Below are positions 9,069 to 19,781 of a DNA stretch of 64,000 nucleotides, one piece after another (position 1 is the first letter of the stretch; each line of letters starts with the position of its first letter). The stretch is from contig CAVQZD010000005.1 in the NCBI GenBank assembly GCA_963718375.1, positions 186,001 through 250,000 on the forward strand, in the 5' to 3' direction. A program made the translations under genes and the position numbers. The notes under the pieces were generated by a model. That model worked only from the letters and a program-made list of their open reading frames with translations, made no database searches and was not told the DNA's origin. This DNA is from RBG-16-64-13 sp963718375 (GTDB lineage Bacteria > Actinomycetota > Thermoleophilia > RBG-16-64-13).

Positions 9069-9458
9069 TTGTCTCAGTCGTATTACATGCTGTTGATCTT
9101 CGTAGTGTTCATAGCCATCTTCTACTTCATGGCTATCAGACCTCAGTCCAAGCAGCGCAAGGCTCACCAGGAGATGATGTCCACACTCAAGCCGGGCGAC
9201 CTGGTGATGACCTCCTCCGGCGTGTATGGCACGGTCAAGAAGGTGGATGAATCGGTGGTGGAGATCGAGATCGCCAAAGGCGTCAGCATGAAAGTAGTGC
9301 GCAGGGCGATCGCGGATATCATCAGAGACCCTGAGCGCGCCAAGGCGCTTGCCCCCTCGGGCACTAGCAGTGGATCGAGGGCGAGTCGCAAGAGCACGGT
9401 CGAGTCCAGCGAAGAGAGCGATGTATCCGTCGTGGACGACGAGGGCGACAGCAAGTAG
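9069..9458 (+). CDS. yajC: Preprotein translocase subunit YajC
   Basis: A 129-residue single-span membrane protein of the SecDF-YajC accessory complex. One hydrophobic segment (about residues 4-21) is followed by the family motif FYFMAIRPQSKQRK and a small beta-rich domain; the tail is serine/charged. The TTG start is fixed by AAGGAGG at 9057-9063. secD follows after a gap with its own promoter. Confidence 0.93.
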   Translation: MSQSYYMLLIFVVFIAIFYFMAIRPQSKQRKAHQEMMSTLKPGDLVMTSSGVYGTVKKVDESVVEIEIAKGVSMKVVRRAIADIIRDPERAKALAPSGTSSGSRASRKSTVESSEESDVSVVDDEGDSK

Positions 9459-9482
9459 TGACGAGTCGCGCTGCCCTGTCCG

Positions 9483-9511
9483 TTGACACACCTCTTCAGG
9501 TGACCTATTCT
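9483..9511 (+). promoter_or_regulatory. Consensus promoter upstream of secD
   Basis: TTGACA (9483-9488), exactly 17 bases, then TATTCT (9506-9511). This is the best match to the housekeeping consensus in the window. The leader to the secD TTG would be about 70 bases. Confidence 0.75.
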
Positions 9512-9587
9512 CGACCATCGGGTTGGGGCGCCGCCCTGACCGGTCTCTGCTGTCTGCCTATCACTCTGTCTGTGGGAAGGTGGTCTG

Positions 9588-11032
9588 TTGTCCGCAAATA
9601 GGCGTGACGTACTCATCTTGGTCGTGGTGGCGATCCTTCTGGGGGTCATGGCGTACTTTGCCTTCCCTTTGTCGAACACCAACCTCGGTCTCGACCTGCA
9701 GGGTGGACTGGCAGTCACCCTGGAGGTGTCAGAGAAGGATAAGGCGACGAACGATGCGTCCGCATTGTCGGACAAGCTGGACCAGACCGTCGCCGTCATC
9801 CAGACTCGGGTCGAACGCGCTTGGTGTGTCGGAGCCAGAGATCCGAAGGCAGGGCGAGTATCAGATCAGCATACAGTTGCCGGGCATCGAGGACCCTGAG
9901 CGGGCGCTGGAGATAATCGGCAAGACCGCCATCCTGCAGTTCTATCCTGTGGCGGACTTCGGAGAGAGCTACGCAAGCGCGGACGAAGCTCTAGCCTCCG
10001 TGAACGCGGACAGCGTTGATGAACTACCTGAGGGGACCGAACTCATCTACTGGCCGGCCGACGAGAACGCGACAGGCGCGGCCGACCGGTACTACATAGT
10101 CGAGACAGAGGCGCCGGTAGACGGCTCCATGTTGAAAGACGCCGATTTCGACAGCCAGGGACCCAACGGTACCTATCGGGTGACGATGGAGTTCAACGAC
10201 GAGGGTTCACAGGGCTTTGCGGATACTGACGAAGGAATTGGCGGACATCGGGGTGGCGACCGGCGTGACGCAGCAGCTCGCGATAGTGCTGGATGGCACG
10301 GTCCAGTCTGCGCCGACGGTCAACGAGGAGATCGCGGGTGGGAGCGCAGAGATCACCGGCACGTTCACACTTCAGGAGGCAAAGGAACTGGCTCTGGTGC
10401 TACAGACCGGCGCGCTGCCTCTGACCATGGTGCCGGTAGCCCAGTACTCGATAGGCGCGACCCTGGGCAGCAACGCTCTGCGGCAGGCCCTGATCGCGGG
10501 AGCCGTGGGATTGCTCCTGATCATGGTGTTCATGATCGCCTACTACAGACTGCTGGGCCTAGTGGCCTCCGTGGCACTGATCATCTATGGGGTGTTGTTC
10601 TTGGGGCTCCTGAACGCGATCGGTGCGACTATGACCTTGCCAGGCATAGCAGGCATCATCTTGACTTTTGGCATGGCGGTGGATGCCAACGTGCTGATCT
10701 TTGCGCGGATGCGAGACGAGGTGGCGGCGGGTAAGACCGTCGGGGCGGCTACAAGCGCCGGCTTCAAGAAGGCCTTCAGGGCGGTCGCCGACTGCAACAT
10801 CACCACCATGCTGACGGCGGTTGTACTGTTTGCCACTGCTACGGGTGGTGTCAAAGGCTTTGCCCTGACACTCCTCATAGGGGTTGCACTCTCGTTTCTT
10901 ACGGCCGTGGCCGTGACGAGGTCGATGCTCAATCTTCTTATCCAGTGGCGTCCATTCAGGAACCTGAAGCTGCTCGGCCTGCACGTGCCAAAGAACAAGA
11001 TGGCCCAGACTGACGAGGGAGGTCGGTCATGA
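9588..11032 (+). CDS. secD: Protein translocase subunit SecD (two frame breaks)
   Basis: SecD uses the proton gradient to help pull secreted proteins through SecYEG. The N-terminal membrane helix and the signature GLDLQGGLAVTLEV start the protein, followed by a periplasmic part and five C-terminal membrane helices with FGMAVDANVLIFARMRDE. Two frame changes are needed: near 9813 (joining TRV to NALGVSEPEI) and near 10225 (joining QGFAD to LTKELADIG); each is repaired by removing one base. The repaired protein is about 480 residues, a normal length. The TTG start has a GGGAAGG ribosome-binding site. The stop overlaps secF by four bases. Confidence 0.9.
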
Positions 11033-12094
11033 GGGTCTATCACTTCATGCGCTACAAATGGTGGTTCCTTGGCTCACTGACCGCCGTGACCATCTTCGCG
11101 TTCCTGGCCATCTTTGTGGTGGGGCTGGAGTTCGGTATCGACTTCAAGGGGGGCGTACGGATAGAGTTCACGCTGCAGACGGAGGCGAGCGTCGACGATA
11201 TCCGAGGAGTCGTCTCAGATGCTGGGGTGATGGAGCCGGTGGTGCAGTCGGTGGGCACCGTCGAATCAGGCACTACCTTCCTGGTGACGGCAGATGCGAT
11301 GAGCGATGCGCAGGTCGAGGCGATCGGTGCGGCGCTGGCTGCTGACTACGGTCTGGACAAGGCGGCAACGGGGGTGGAGAGGGTCGGGAGCCAGCTTCGG
11401 TGAGGACACTACGAGAAATGCTTTTATCGCTGTCGCCATAGCGATCGTGTTCATCGTCGCCTACATGTGGTTCAGATTCGGCCTCAAGTTCGCCATACCG
11501 GCCATCCTGGCTCTGATACATGACGTGGGTCTATCGCTCGGCATATATGCGGTCTCGGGCAGGCTTGTCACAGCCGCGACCGTGGCGGCGATCCTGACCA
11601 TCCTGGGCTACTCAGTGCACGACACGATCATCGTCTACGACCGCATGCGCGAGAACACCCCCCTCATGAAGAAGGAGACCTATGGCGATATGGTGGATCT
11701 ATCGATCCGCCAGACCATGGGCCGCTCCATCAACACCACGATCGCCCTCTTGCTGCCCCTGCTGGCTATTCTTTTCTTCGGAGGCCCGACCCTGAGGGAC
11801 TTCGCCATGGCGCTTACTATCGGCGTGATAGCGGGTACATACTCCTCGTTCTTCGTGGCGGCGCCACTTGTGACGATCTGGAAGGAGAGGGAGCCGCAAT
11901 TCAAGAAGCGCCTCGCGGCCGCAGGCGCGGGTACCGGAGACGTGGGCTCGACGCCCGCCTCCGGCGTGACAGGGGATGCGGGCATGACGCCGTCTTCTCC
12001 GAAGGACACCGGCGGCACGAAACCGGCGCGAGAAGGCGGGACGTCCAAGTCTGCGAAGGCTGGATCATCCAAGGGGCGCTCGAAGAGGCGGTAG
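11029..12094 (+). CDS. secF: Protein translocase subunit SecF (one frame break)
   Basis: Partner of SecD with six membrane helices. The family signature GIDFKGGVRIEF is near residue 36, and GYSVHDTIIVYDRMREN marks the second half. The frame changes near 11389: removing one base in GTCGGGAGCC gives VGASFGEDTTRNAF, which matches the conserved VGPS-F/V-G segment. The C-terminal tail (last 60 or so residues) is rich in G, S, T, P, K and R and is probably cytoplasmic. The ATG overlaps the secD stop. Confidence 0.9.
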
Positions 12095-12127
12095 AACCGA
12101 GCTACGCCCCGACGAGAGGAGGAGTCT

Positions 12128-12517
12128 GTGGCTGAGAACGCGGACAGCAAGTCCGATCAGTCGACTGAGACCGGCACCCAAGGTCTCAAGGAGCTGGTTG
12201 AGAGGGTGTTCATGGCGGGGATGGGAGCAGCCGTCATGACTAAGGATCGCATCCAGGATCTGGTCGAAGAGCTGGTAGGCAAGGGACAGCTCAACGCCGA
12301 CGAAGGCCGAGAGGTAGTTGACAAGTTGGTGGCGCGGAGCCGTGAAGAGGCGCGCACCATTCTGAAGAAGGCCGATTCGTCTCTGCAGAGCGCGTATCGC
12401 GGATTGGGCCTGAGCTCGAAGCAGGATCTGGATGAGATCGGCCTCCGCATGGAACAGCTGGAGCACAGGGTAAGACTGCTCGAGGGGCAAGCGGACGACA
12501 GCGGACCGAAGGCCTAG
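12128..12517 (+). CDS. Phasin-like coiled-coil protein
   Basis: A 129-residue, charged, helical protein with no signal peptide or membrane span. The core (GLKELVERVFMAGMGA, DLVEELVGKGQL, heptad-like MEQLEHRVRLLEGQ) resembles the phasin-like family of small polyhydroxyalkanoate-granule-associated proteins and their relatives of unknown role. The GTG start follows AGAGGAGGAG at about 12113-12122. It sits directly before a UbiB/AarF-type kinase. No polyester synthase is in the window, so a granule role cannot be assumed. Confidence 0.6.
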   Translation: MAENADSKSDQSTETGTQGLKELVERVFMAGMGAAVMTKDRIQDLVEELVGKGQLNADEGREVVDKLVARSREEARTILKKADSSLQSAYRGLGLSSKQDLDEIGLRMEQLEHRVRLLEGQADDSGPKA

Positions 12518-12572
12518 TCGGCCGGACTACTGGGCGCCTGTGTGACCAGGCCCTGCTCGGTTGGGGAGGGGA

Positions 12573-14253
12573 ATGGAGACACCGCAGATCAGGCACCCGA
12601 GCTCCGTCACCAGACTTCGAAGTCTGGAGCGGATGCGCGAGATCAGTGCGATCGCCGTCAAGCACGGCTTCGGCTACTTCTTCGAGCGCCACAGACTGCA
12701 GACGCTGCGTCCACTGAGTAGGAAGCGTCCGCAGATGCCGGCGCAGCGTGGCCGACATGTGCGTGAGATGTTGGACGAGCTGGGACCCACGTTCGTGAAG
12801 TTCGGCCAGGTGCTCAGCACTCGCCCCGATATCATCCCCAAGGACATGCTGGACGAGCTGGTCATGCTCCAGGACAGGGTCTCGCCGATACCATTCACCG
12901 CGGTCGAGCAAGTGGTCAAGCAAGAGCTTGGCCTGAGCGTGGACAGGGTGTTTGAGAGCTTCGAAAGGGAGCCTCTGGCGTCGGCTTCTATCGGCCAAGT
13001 GCATGGAGCGGTCCTCCCTGGTGGCGAGAGGGTCGTGGTCAAGATACAGAGACCTGAGGCGGGCAAGGTCGTCCGTAGAGACATCGACCTCATGCTGCAG
13101 CTGGCTGAGGTCTTGGAGCACCGGGTCGATTTGGGCTTCTCGGGGGCCGCAGTGGTGCACGAGTTCTCACGCTCGATAAGCCGGGAGCTCGACTACGGAC
13201 TCGAGGCGCGCAACGCATCTCGTTTTGCCGTCAACCTGAAGGACAACGAGAACGCAGTCGTCCCGAAGGTGTACCCGAGCTACTCCACCACGCGGATGCT
13301 CACGATGTCTCGCATCGATGGGCCCAAGCTGAATGCACCAGAGGTGGCCGCGCTTCCGGCCGATGAACGCAAGCTGCTCGCCGGGAACATCGCAGAGTGT
13401 TGGTTCCGGCAGGTGCTGGACGACGGGTTTGTCCACGCTGATCCACATCCGGCTAACCTCGTGTACCTGGGCGAGGGCAGGTTCGGCATCCTGGACTTCG
13501 GCATGACGGGCACCTTGAGGTCCGGCGATCTGGAGCAAGGGACACGGCTCTTCAGGGCGGTGTTGAAGTCTGACCTGCCGGGGACGAAACGTGCCCTCAA
13601 GGGGCTGGGACTGCAATGGCCCCCCTCATCGGACGACCTCGTGACGGAGCTGATCGAAGAGAACTTCAGTCGATACTTCGGGGTTTCCGTGAAGGACGTC
13701 GATGCCAACGCCCTCTTCCACGATGTCTTCGATGCCATCTACTCGCTTCGTCTGCGATTGCCCACAAGGTTCATGATGCTCGACAAGGCCGCGATCACGC
13801 TGGAGGGCGTGGTGAGCCAGATTTCCCCGGAGCTCAACCTGTTCGACGTCGCGCGGAGGCTGTCGGCGTGACTTCCGCGCCAGGCTGGCTGACCCGCGTA
13901 GATTGGCAGCCCGAGTAGAACGACGGTTGATCGGAGTACGCCGTATATGATCGCCGACTACCCGGTGATGCTCCACGACATGATGGAGGAGATCAGGTCC
14001 GGGGAGCTTGGAGATCAAGTATCGTCACACCGGTCTGGAGGACGTCACGCACCGCCTGGATCTCGTGATGAACCGCCTGGTGGTCGCTCTTGTCTCCATC
14101 GGGTTGGGCGCTACAGGTACCGCCGCAGCCATCATGATCACGGAAGGGCCGCAGGTCGCCGGCATCTCGGTCTGGGGCCTGCCGGGGATCCTCGGGTCGC
14201 TGTTCTTCGGAATCTGGCTGATCTGGGCGATCATGCGTTCGGGAAGGCTGTGA
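12573..14253 (+). CDS. UbiB/AarF (ABC1/ADCK) atypical kinase (three frame breaks at the 3' end)
   Basis: ADCK-family protein-like kinase; relatives support quinone or other isoprenoid-lipid metabolism. Visible motifs are the KxGQ segment FVKFGQVLSTRPD (near residue 75), the ASIGQVH loop, the lysine strand VVVKIQRP, HADPHPANL and ILDFGMTG. The first frame ends at 13871, but the conserved C-terminus continues: DFRARLADPRRLAARVERR in a second frame after 13869, MLHDMMEEIRSGEL in a third after about 13944, and EIKYRHTGLEDVTHRLD plus two membrane helices in a fourth from 14011 to the stop at 14253. The ATG at 12573 is preferred over an in-frame TTG 12 bases upstream because GGAGGGG precedes it. 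Sequence error is the likely cause of the breaks. Confidence 0.85.
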
Positions 14254-14298
14254 CAAGTCCAACGCTGTCTTCGCATGAAGAGCGTCCGCCCCGGCCGG

Positions 14299-14304
14299 TA
14301 TAGT
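14299..14304 (+). promoter_or_regulatory. -10 box giving a possibly leaderless recJ transcript
   Basis: TATAGT ends 7 bases before the ATG at 14312 and there is no Shine-Dalgarno sequence, so transcription would begin at or next to the start codon. A weak -35, ATGAAG, lies at 14275-14280 (18-base spacer). Confidence 0.5.
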
Positions 14305-14311
14305 TGTGCAG

Positions 14312-16836
14312 ATGATGGACGCCTCAGCCCTCAGTGACGAAACGACCTGGTCGGTCAACCCGTGTTCTTGGCGGGATGCCGCCAAGATCGCGGCTGAGCT
14401 GGAGATACCGCAGGTTGTCGGCATGGTCCTAGCTGGGCGAGGGCTTTGCGACGCGTCGTCGGCTCGCCGATTCCTCGAATGCAGCGCCCCTCTACCTGAC
14501 CCGTTTCTCTTCGAGGACATGGCGGGGGCCGTGGCCGCCGTGCTGAGCGCCGTTGACGAACGACGCAAGATAGTGGTGCATGGTGACTACGATGCCGATG
14601 GAGTCACCGCGACGGCTTTGATGGTCGGTGGTCTGCGAGCCCTGGGGGCCGAAGTCGACTGGTACCTACCCACTCGCTTCAAGGAGGGTTACGGTCTGTC
14701 GGCTGCCGCTGTAGATGCCATAGCCGACGGTGGTGCCAGCCTGCTGATCACAGTCGACTGTGGGGTCAACTATCCGGCAGAGGTGGCTCTGGCGCGGCAG
14801 CGCGGACTAGAAGTAGTGGTGGTAGATCATCACCAGCCAGGGCCGACCCTACCGGAATGTCACGTGATTCATCACAGCCGCGGTCAATACCCTGACGGTG
14901 AACTCTGCGGCGTCGGCCTAGCCCTGAAGGTACTGCACGCGATACACATGAGGCGGTTCGGCGCTGAGCCCGGCACTTTGCCTGCAGACCTCGCGTCGTC
15001 ACTCGACCTTGTGGCAATCGGCACGGTCGCTGATCTCTCGGCTCTGCGCGGCGAGAACAGGTACTACGTGAGGGAAGGGCTGAGGCTTCTGAATCTTGGG
15101 CAGCGCGTGGGTCTGAGGGCCCTCTCTGAGGTGTCGAGCTGCGCGGGTTCCATTGACTCTGGCGCTATCGCCTTCAGACTCGCACCCAGGCTGAACGCGG
15201 CGGGGCGTCTTGCCGACGCCACGCCACCTCTGCGACTTCTCCTCACTCAAGATGAACGGAGAAGCGAGACGTCTGGCTGCGGAGCTGCACGACATGAACG
15301 GCCAGCGACAAGACCTGGAGAGGACGATGTTCGAGGCGGCCCAGCGCCAGGTCAGCGCTCTGACGACACTGCCGACAGTGTTGGTTCTAGCGGGTACCGA
15401 CTGGCACGAGGGTGTGGTCGGCATAGTCGCATCCCGGATGGTGGATCTCTATCAACGTCCCACAATAATGCTGTCCCTGCACGACGGGGTGGCGAAGGGC
15501 TCGGGCCGAAGCATACCGGCCTATGACCTGCTACGATGGCATCGACGCGAATGGGGCTCTCCTAACGGTGTATGGAGGTCATGCGCAGGCAGCCGGTCTA
15601 ACGATGAAGGCCGAGTGTCTGGAGGACTTCCGCATGGGGATGGAGCAACACGCATCGTCTGTGCTGTCAGCGGCAGACCTTGTGCCGCGCTACCGAGCGG
15701 ACGCCGTCATCACCAGCGAAGAGCTGGGCGATGACACTGCGCGGGCTCTAGCCATGCTTGAGCCATTCGGTAGCGGCAATCCGCGCCCTCGCTTGATGGT
15801 CGTCGACGCAGTGTTGCAGAAAGCTGAGCCGACCAGGAACGGCCTACATCTCAGATGCACGGCGCAGGTCGGCGGGGTGCGTATTCCCGCGATAGGCTTT
15901 GGGATGGGGCACAGGTCAAACCAGATGGATGGCAGGCATGTATGCGTCGCCGGGGCGCAACTCAAGGCGGACGAATGGCGGGGGGCATTGCGGCCGCAGC
16001 TCATCCTCGAGCGCGTGGCCGCGTTGGGGCCGACCGTTGACGAGGGGCGCAAAGAGGTGTGTGTAGAGACCGGCATGGCGCCCGCGGCGGGCGCATGGGG
16101 CCAGAAGGAGTCTGGTTCTGCCGCCTTGCAGTGGCCGCGATCCGCGCGCGATCTTCGCGACCGACCCGGGCGATTGACCGCCGTGGCGCAAGTGCTCGCC
16201 AGTGGGGAATCGGTGGTGATGTTCACCATCTCGAGCGCAAGGACTCTAGAACTCTTGAGCGAGCGGTTGCCTATGCACGTCTTGGCCGGGGCGCAGCCGG
16301 TGTGCGTCAGGCCGGGACCCGACACGGTAGATGAAGAGGCTCTCCAAACAGCGAGGCTGACTCTAGTCGAGTGGGGGGCCGCTGCGGATGTCATTGGGAG
16401 GCTTGAGGATCGAGCGCACGTCGTGGTCTTCGACCCGCCTTATCGCAGAGACCAGGCGCTTGCCGTCTCGACTCTGGGTGTGGGGGGGGCCACACTGCAT
16501 CTTCTGTACGGAGAGGCGGAGCGCAGAGAGTCCGCGGCGCTATTGCGATACTTGGTGCACCCACGTTTTGCGATGGTCTGCATGTACAACGCGATGCGTT
16601 CGGGGGCTGAGAGGGGAGACGGTGGCATAGTGCAAGGGGCCCGGACACTTGCCTGGGCACAGGCCCGGGTGGAGCTGGGGCCGGGAGAGTGGTGCAGGTC
16701 GCAGACCATACTCAGTGAACTCGGTTTGGCCACTTCGTCAGGAGGAAAGGCTAAACTGGATGCGCGGGCGATCCCTGCATATCAGGCTGCAGAAGCTGAC
16801 TACGAGGAGTGTGTTAGGACTTGCCTGACCCTCTAA
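14312..16836 (+). CDS. recJ: Single-stranded-DNA exonuclease RecJ (two frame breaks)
   Basis: DHH-superfamily 5'-3' exonuclease used in recombination and mismatch repair. Motif HGDYDADGVTATAL is near residue 91, VDHHQPGP near 170, and the DHHA1 motif GGHAQAAGLT near 425. Two frame changes are needed: near 15263 (joining LLTQDERR to ARRLAAELHDMNGQRQ) and near 15534 (joining SIPAYDLL to DGIDANGALLTVYGGH); both are repaired by removing one base. The repaired protein is about 840 residues, with a C-terminal region of about 260 residues as in the longer Gram-positive RecJ. The end overlaps relA by 16 bases. Confidence 0.9.
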
Positions 16837-19097
16837 AGATCTCACGGCCATCGGCAGGCAAGAAGACCGGCAAGCCCGCCGAAGCATCCGGCTCCGCGTC
16901 GGAGGCCTCCAAGCTACTCCAGGAACTCCTGCAAAAGGTCGAATCGTACAACCCGTCGTTCAACCGCGAGCAGGTAGAGAGAGCGTTTGAAGTCGCGGAG
17001 AAGCAGCACTCGGGGCAACTGAGGGCCAGTGGTGAACCCTACGTCAACCATCCACTGGGCACGGCGCTCATCTGCGCTGAGCTGAGGCTGGATACCCCGA
17101 CCCTGATGGCCGCGCTCCTGCACGACGTCGTCGAAGACACGGGCATGCCCATCGACGCGGTCCGCGAGGAGTTCGGGGAAGAGGTCGCCCTCCTTGTAGA
17201 CGGCGTGACCAAGCTGTCGCAGTTGGCCTTCACCACTGCGGAAGAAGAACAGGCGGAGAACATCCGGAAGATGGTCATCGCGATGGCCAAGGATATCCGG
17301 GTGATACTGATCAAGCTGGCTGATCGGCTGCACAACATGCGCACCCTCAGCTACTTGGGTAAAGACAAGCAGATCAACAAAGCTAAGGAAACGCTGGAGA
17401 TCTACGCGCCTCTCGCGCATCGACTCGGCATCGAGTCGATACGGTGGGAACTGGAAGATCTTGCGTTCGCGACTTTGCACCCGCGCAAGTTCGCAGAGAT
17501 CCAACGGATGGTGGCCCAAAGACGCGCGGACCGTGAGCGCGACATGGAGGATGCTAGGGGCACCCTGATCGAAGAGTTACAGGGCTTCCACATCGACTCT
17601 GACATCGTCGGCCGTGCGAAACACTTCTACTCCATCTACGACAAGATGGTCCGCAAGGGCAAGGAGTTCAACGAGATATTCGACCTCATCGCTCTGCGCG
17701 TGCTGGTCGACTCGGTGAAAGACTGCTACGCAGCCCTGGGGATCATCCATTCACTGTGGAAGCCTCTGCCAGGACGTTTCAAGGACTATATCGCGATGCC
17801 CAAGTTCAACATGTATCAATCGCTACACACGACTGTGATCGGGCCTCATGGCAAGCCTCTGGAGATCCAGATACGCACTCGCGAGATGCACGAGACAGCT
17901 GAGTACGGCATCGCCGCCCACTGGATGTATAAAGAGAAGGGTGAACGAGCCGGCAAGGCGGCGGACCCGCAGAGCGAGCGATTGCTGTGGCTGCGACAGA
18001 TCATGGACTGGCAATCGGAGACCAAGGATGCGGGCGAGTTCATGGAGTCCTTGAATATGGACCTCCTCAAGGACGAAGTCTACGTATTCACGCCGAAGGG
18101 CGAAGTGAAGAGTCTGCCGGCAGGATCGACCCCTGTCGATTTCGCATACGCAGTGCACACTGACGTGGGCCACCACTGCATCGGTGCGAAGGTCGACAAT
18201 CGGATGGTTCCGCTGACCTACAAGCTCCAATCGGGTGACATCGTCGAGATACTGACGTCCAGGGCGTCTCAGGGTCCATCCCGCGACTGGTTGCAGACGG
18301 TGCAAAGCTCCGGTGCTCGAAACAAGATCAGGCAGTGGTTCAAGCGCGAAAGACGTGAAGACGCTGAGCATCTGGGCAAGGAAGCTCTGCTGGAGGCGTT
18401 CCGCAAACAGGGACTGCCGGCTCAGAGGCTCATGTCTTCTGAACTGCTGACCAAGGTGATGAAGGAGACCAATCACACCAAGCGTGAGGACTTCTTCGTG
18501 GCCTTGGGCACGGGCGCCCTGAGTGCTCAGCACGTAGTCACCAGAGTGATCCACGGTCTGAACACGGAGAGCGAAGCTGCGACGTCGACACTGCCTACCG
18601 GTGAGACGGTGGGCGAGGACGACGGCAAGGCCGGCATGTCGTCGAGCGAGTTGGGCATCCAGGTCGACGGAGTGGGCGACGTCGCCGTGCGCATCCCGCA
18701 CTGCTGCCGTCCCGTGCCAGGTGACGACGTGGTCGGGTATATCTCGCTGGGCCGCGGAATAACCATACACAGACGCGATTGCCCAAACTTGAAGGCGTTG
18801 GAGAAGAACCCCGAACGCCTCGTGAGCGTGTCATGGGACCCGCTTGGCAAGATGCCACTGCGGGTGGAGATCCAGATCGAGGCCTACGATCGCAACCGGC
18901 TGCTGGAGGACATCTCTCGCACTCTTAGCGAGAGTGGGATCAGCATCATCGGCGCGCAGATCACCACCGCCCGGGACAACATGGTCAAAGACAGATTCGT
19001 CTTTGAGGTCCCCAACATCGACTACTTGGAGACGGTCCTTCAGCACATCCGACGTATTGACACAGTCTACGACGCCTACAGGGTCACCCCGAACTAG
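16821..19097 (+). CDS. relA: Bifunctional (p)ppGpp synthetase/hydrolase Rel
   Basis: A 758-residue Rel protein that makes and degrades the alarmone (p)ppGpp. The hydrolase HD domain has H77 and the HD pair at 101-102 (ALLHDVVEDT); the synthetase part carries RFKDYIAMPK and NMYQSLHTTV; TGS (EVYVFTPKGEVKSLPAG), zinc-finger-like CCRPVPGDDVVGY and ACT domains follow. Intact hydrolase residues indicate a bifunctional Rel rather than a synthetase-only RelA. The TTG start lies inside the end of recJ. recJ-rel is a conserved pairing; apt, which often lies between them, is instead at 36.1 kb. Confidence 0.95.
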   Translation: MPDPLKISRPSAGKKTGKPAEASGSASEASKLLQELLQKVESYNPSFNREQVERAFEVAEKQHSGQLRASGEPYVNHPLGTALICAELRLDTPTLMAALLHDVVEDTGMPIDAVREEFGEEVALLVDGVTKLSQLAFTTAEEEQAENIRKMVIAMAKDIRVILIKLADRLHNMRTLSYLGKDKQINKAKETLEIYAPLAHRLGIESIRWELEDLAFATLHPRKFAEIQRMVAQRRADRERDMEDARGTLIEELQGFHIDSDIVGRAKHFYSIYDKMVRKGKEFNEIFDLIALRVLVDSVKDCYAALGIIHSLWKPLPGRFKDYIAMPKFNMYQSLHTTVIGPHGKPLEIQIRTREMHETAEYGIAAHWMYKEKGERAGKAADPQSERLLWLRQIMDWQSETKDAGEFMESLNMDLLKDEVYVFTPKGEVKSLPAGSTPVDFAYAVHTDVGHHCIGAKVDNRMVPLTYKLQSGDIVEILTSRASQGPSRDWLQTVQSSGARNKIRQWFKRERREDAEHLGKEALLEAFRKQGLPAQRLMSSELLTKVMKETNHTKREDFFVALGTGALSAQHVVTRVIHGLNTESEAATSTLPTGETVGEDDGKAGMSSSELGIQVDGVGDVAVRIPHCCRPVPGDDVVGYISLGRGITIHRRDCPNLKALEKNPERLVSVSWDPLGKMPLRVEIQIEAYDRNRLLEDISRTLSESGISIIGAQITTARDNMVKDRFVFEVPNIDYLETVLQHIRRIDTVYDAYRVTPN

Positions 19098-19134
19098 CCT
19101 CCTCCTGTGCCCAGAAGCCCCAGAGACGCTCTGG

Positions 19135-19140
19135 TAGAAT
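19135..19140 (+). promoter_or_regulatory. -10 box with possibly leaderless start
   Basis: TAGAAT ends 8 bases before the ATG at 19149, and no Shine-Dalgarno is visible. A perfect 6-bp palindrome, CCAGAG/CTCTGG (19120-19125, 19129-19134), abuts the -10 box and could be an operator. No clear -35. Confidence 0.35.
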
Positions 19141-19148
19141 CTCTCGTC

Positions 19149-19781
19149 ATGAACATGCTGTGCATTCCCGTTGGACCTCTGCAGGCGAACTGCTACCTAC
19201 TGTGGGACGAGAACGCACGGGCCTGCGCAGTCGATCCCGGGGGAGAGCCCGAACGGCTGGCGGGCATCTTGGACGAGCGGGGCCTCGCGCTGGAGGCCGT
19301 GTTGGTCACTCACGGCCATTTCGACCACATCGAAGGTGCAGCGGCACTTTCGCGGGCCACCGGGGCCGCGGTGTACTGCACAGAGACAGTGGTGCCGGTA
19401 CTGACGGGTGCTGAGCAGTGCTCGGCAACTGGTCTGCCTGTCCCGGCGGCAGGGTCGGCAGTGACTACCGTGACGGACGGCTCCGTGGTGCGAGTGGGGG
19501 CACTGACAGCTAGAGTCATCGCCACGCCTGGCCACACTCCCGGAGACGTGACCTACGACATCGACGGCGCCTTGTTCTGTGGGGATCTTCTGTTTCGTGG
19601 CTCCGTGGGGCGGACAGACTTCCCCGGAGGAGACTTCGGCGTATTGTTGGCATCGGTAAGGCACTTGGTGGAGACGTATCCACCCGAGACACGAGTCTAT
19701 CCAGGGCACATGGAGGCTACGAGTCTGGGGCGGGAGATAGAGCAGAATCCCTTCTTGGGGGGGTTGCGAACCGGTGGGTGA
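19149..19781 (+). CDS. MBL-fold metallo-hydrolase (glyoxalase II-like)
   Basis: A 210-residue metallo-beta-lactamase-fold hydrolase. The metal motif THGHFDHIEG is near residue 58, GHTPGD near 133, GDLLFRGSVGRTD near 148 and PGHME near 190, the pattern of the YcbL/GloB-like group. The substrate is not shown by sequence; thioester hydrolysis is typical of relatives. The ATG at 19149 gives MNMLCIPVGPLQANCYLL, the usual N-terminus. It is between rel and hisS, where this family is often found, and overlaps hisS by 8 bases. Confidence 0.85.
   Translation: MNMLCIPVGPLQANCYLLWDENARACAVDPGGEPERLAGILDERGLALEAVLVTHGHFDHIEGAAALSRATGAAVYCTETVVPVLTGAEQCSATGLPVPAAGSAVTTVTDGSVVRVGALTARVIATPGHTPGDVTYDIDGALFCGDLLFRGSVGRTDFPGGDFGVLLASVRHLVETYPPETRVYPGHMEATSLGREIEQNPFLGGLRTGG

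Noticed and set aside
7205..15540. Programmed +1 frameshifting as a shared mechanism for the broken genes
   Set aside because: The sites share no slippery sequence, and only one (13869) has a stop codon at the shift. One shift has the opposite sign, and breaks are clustered in one segment. Sequence error explains them better.
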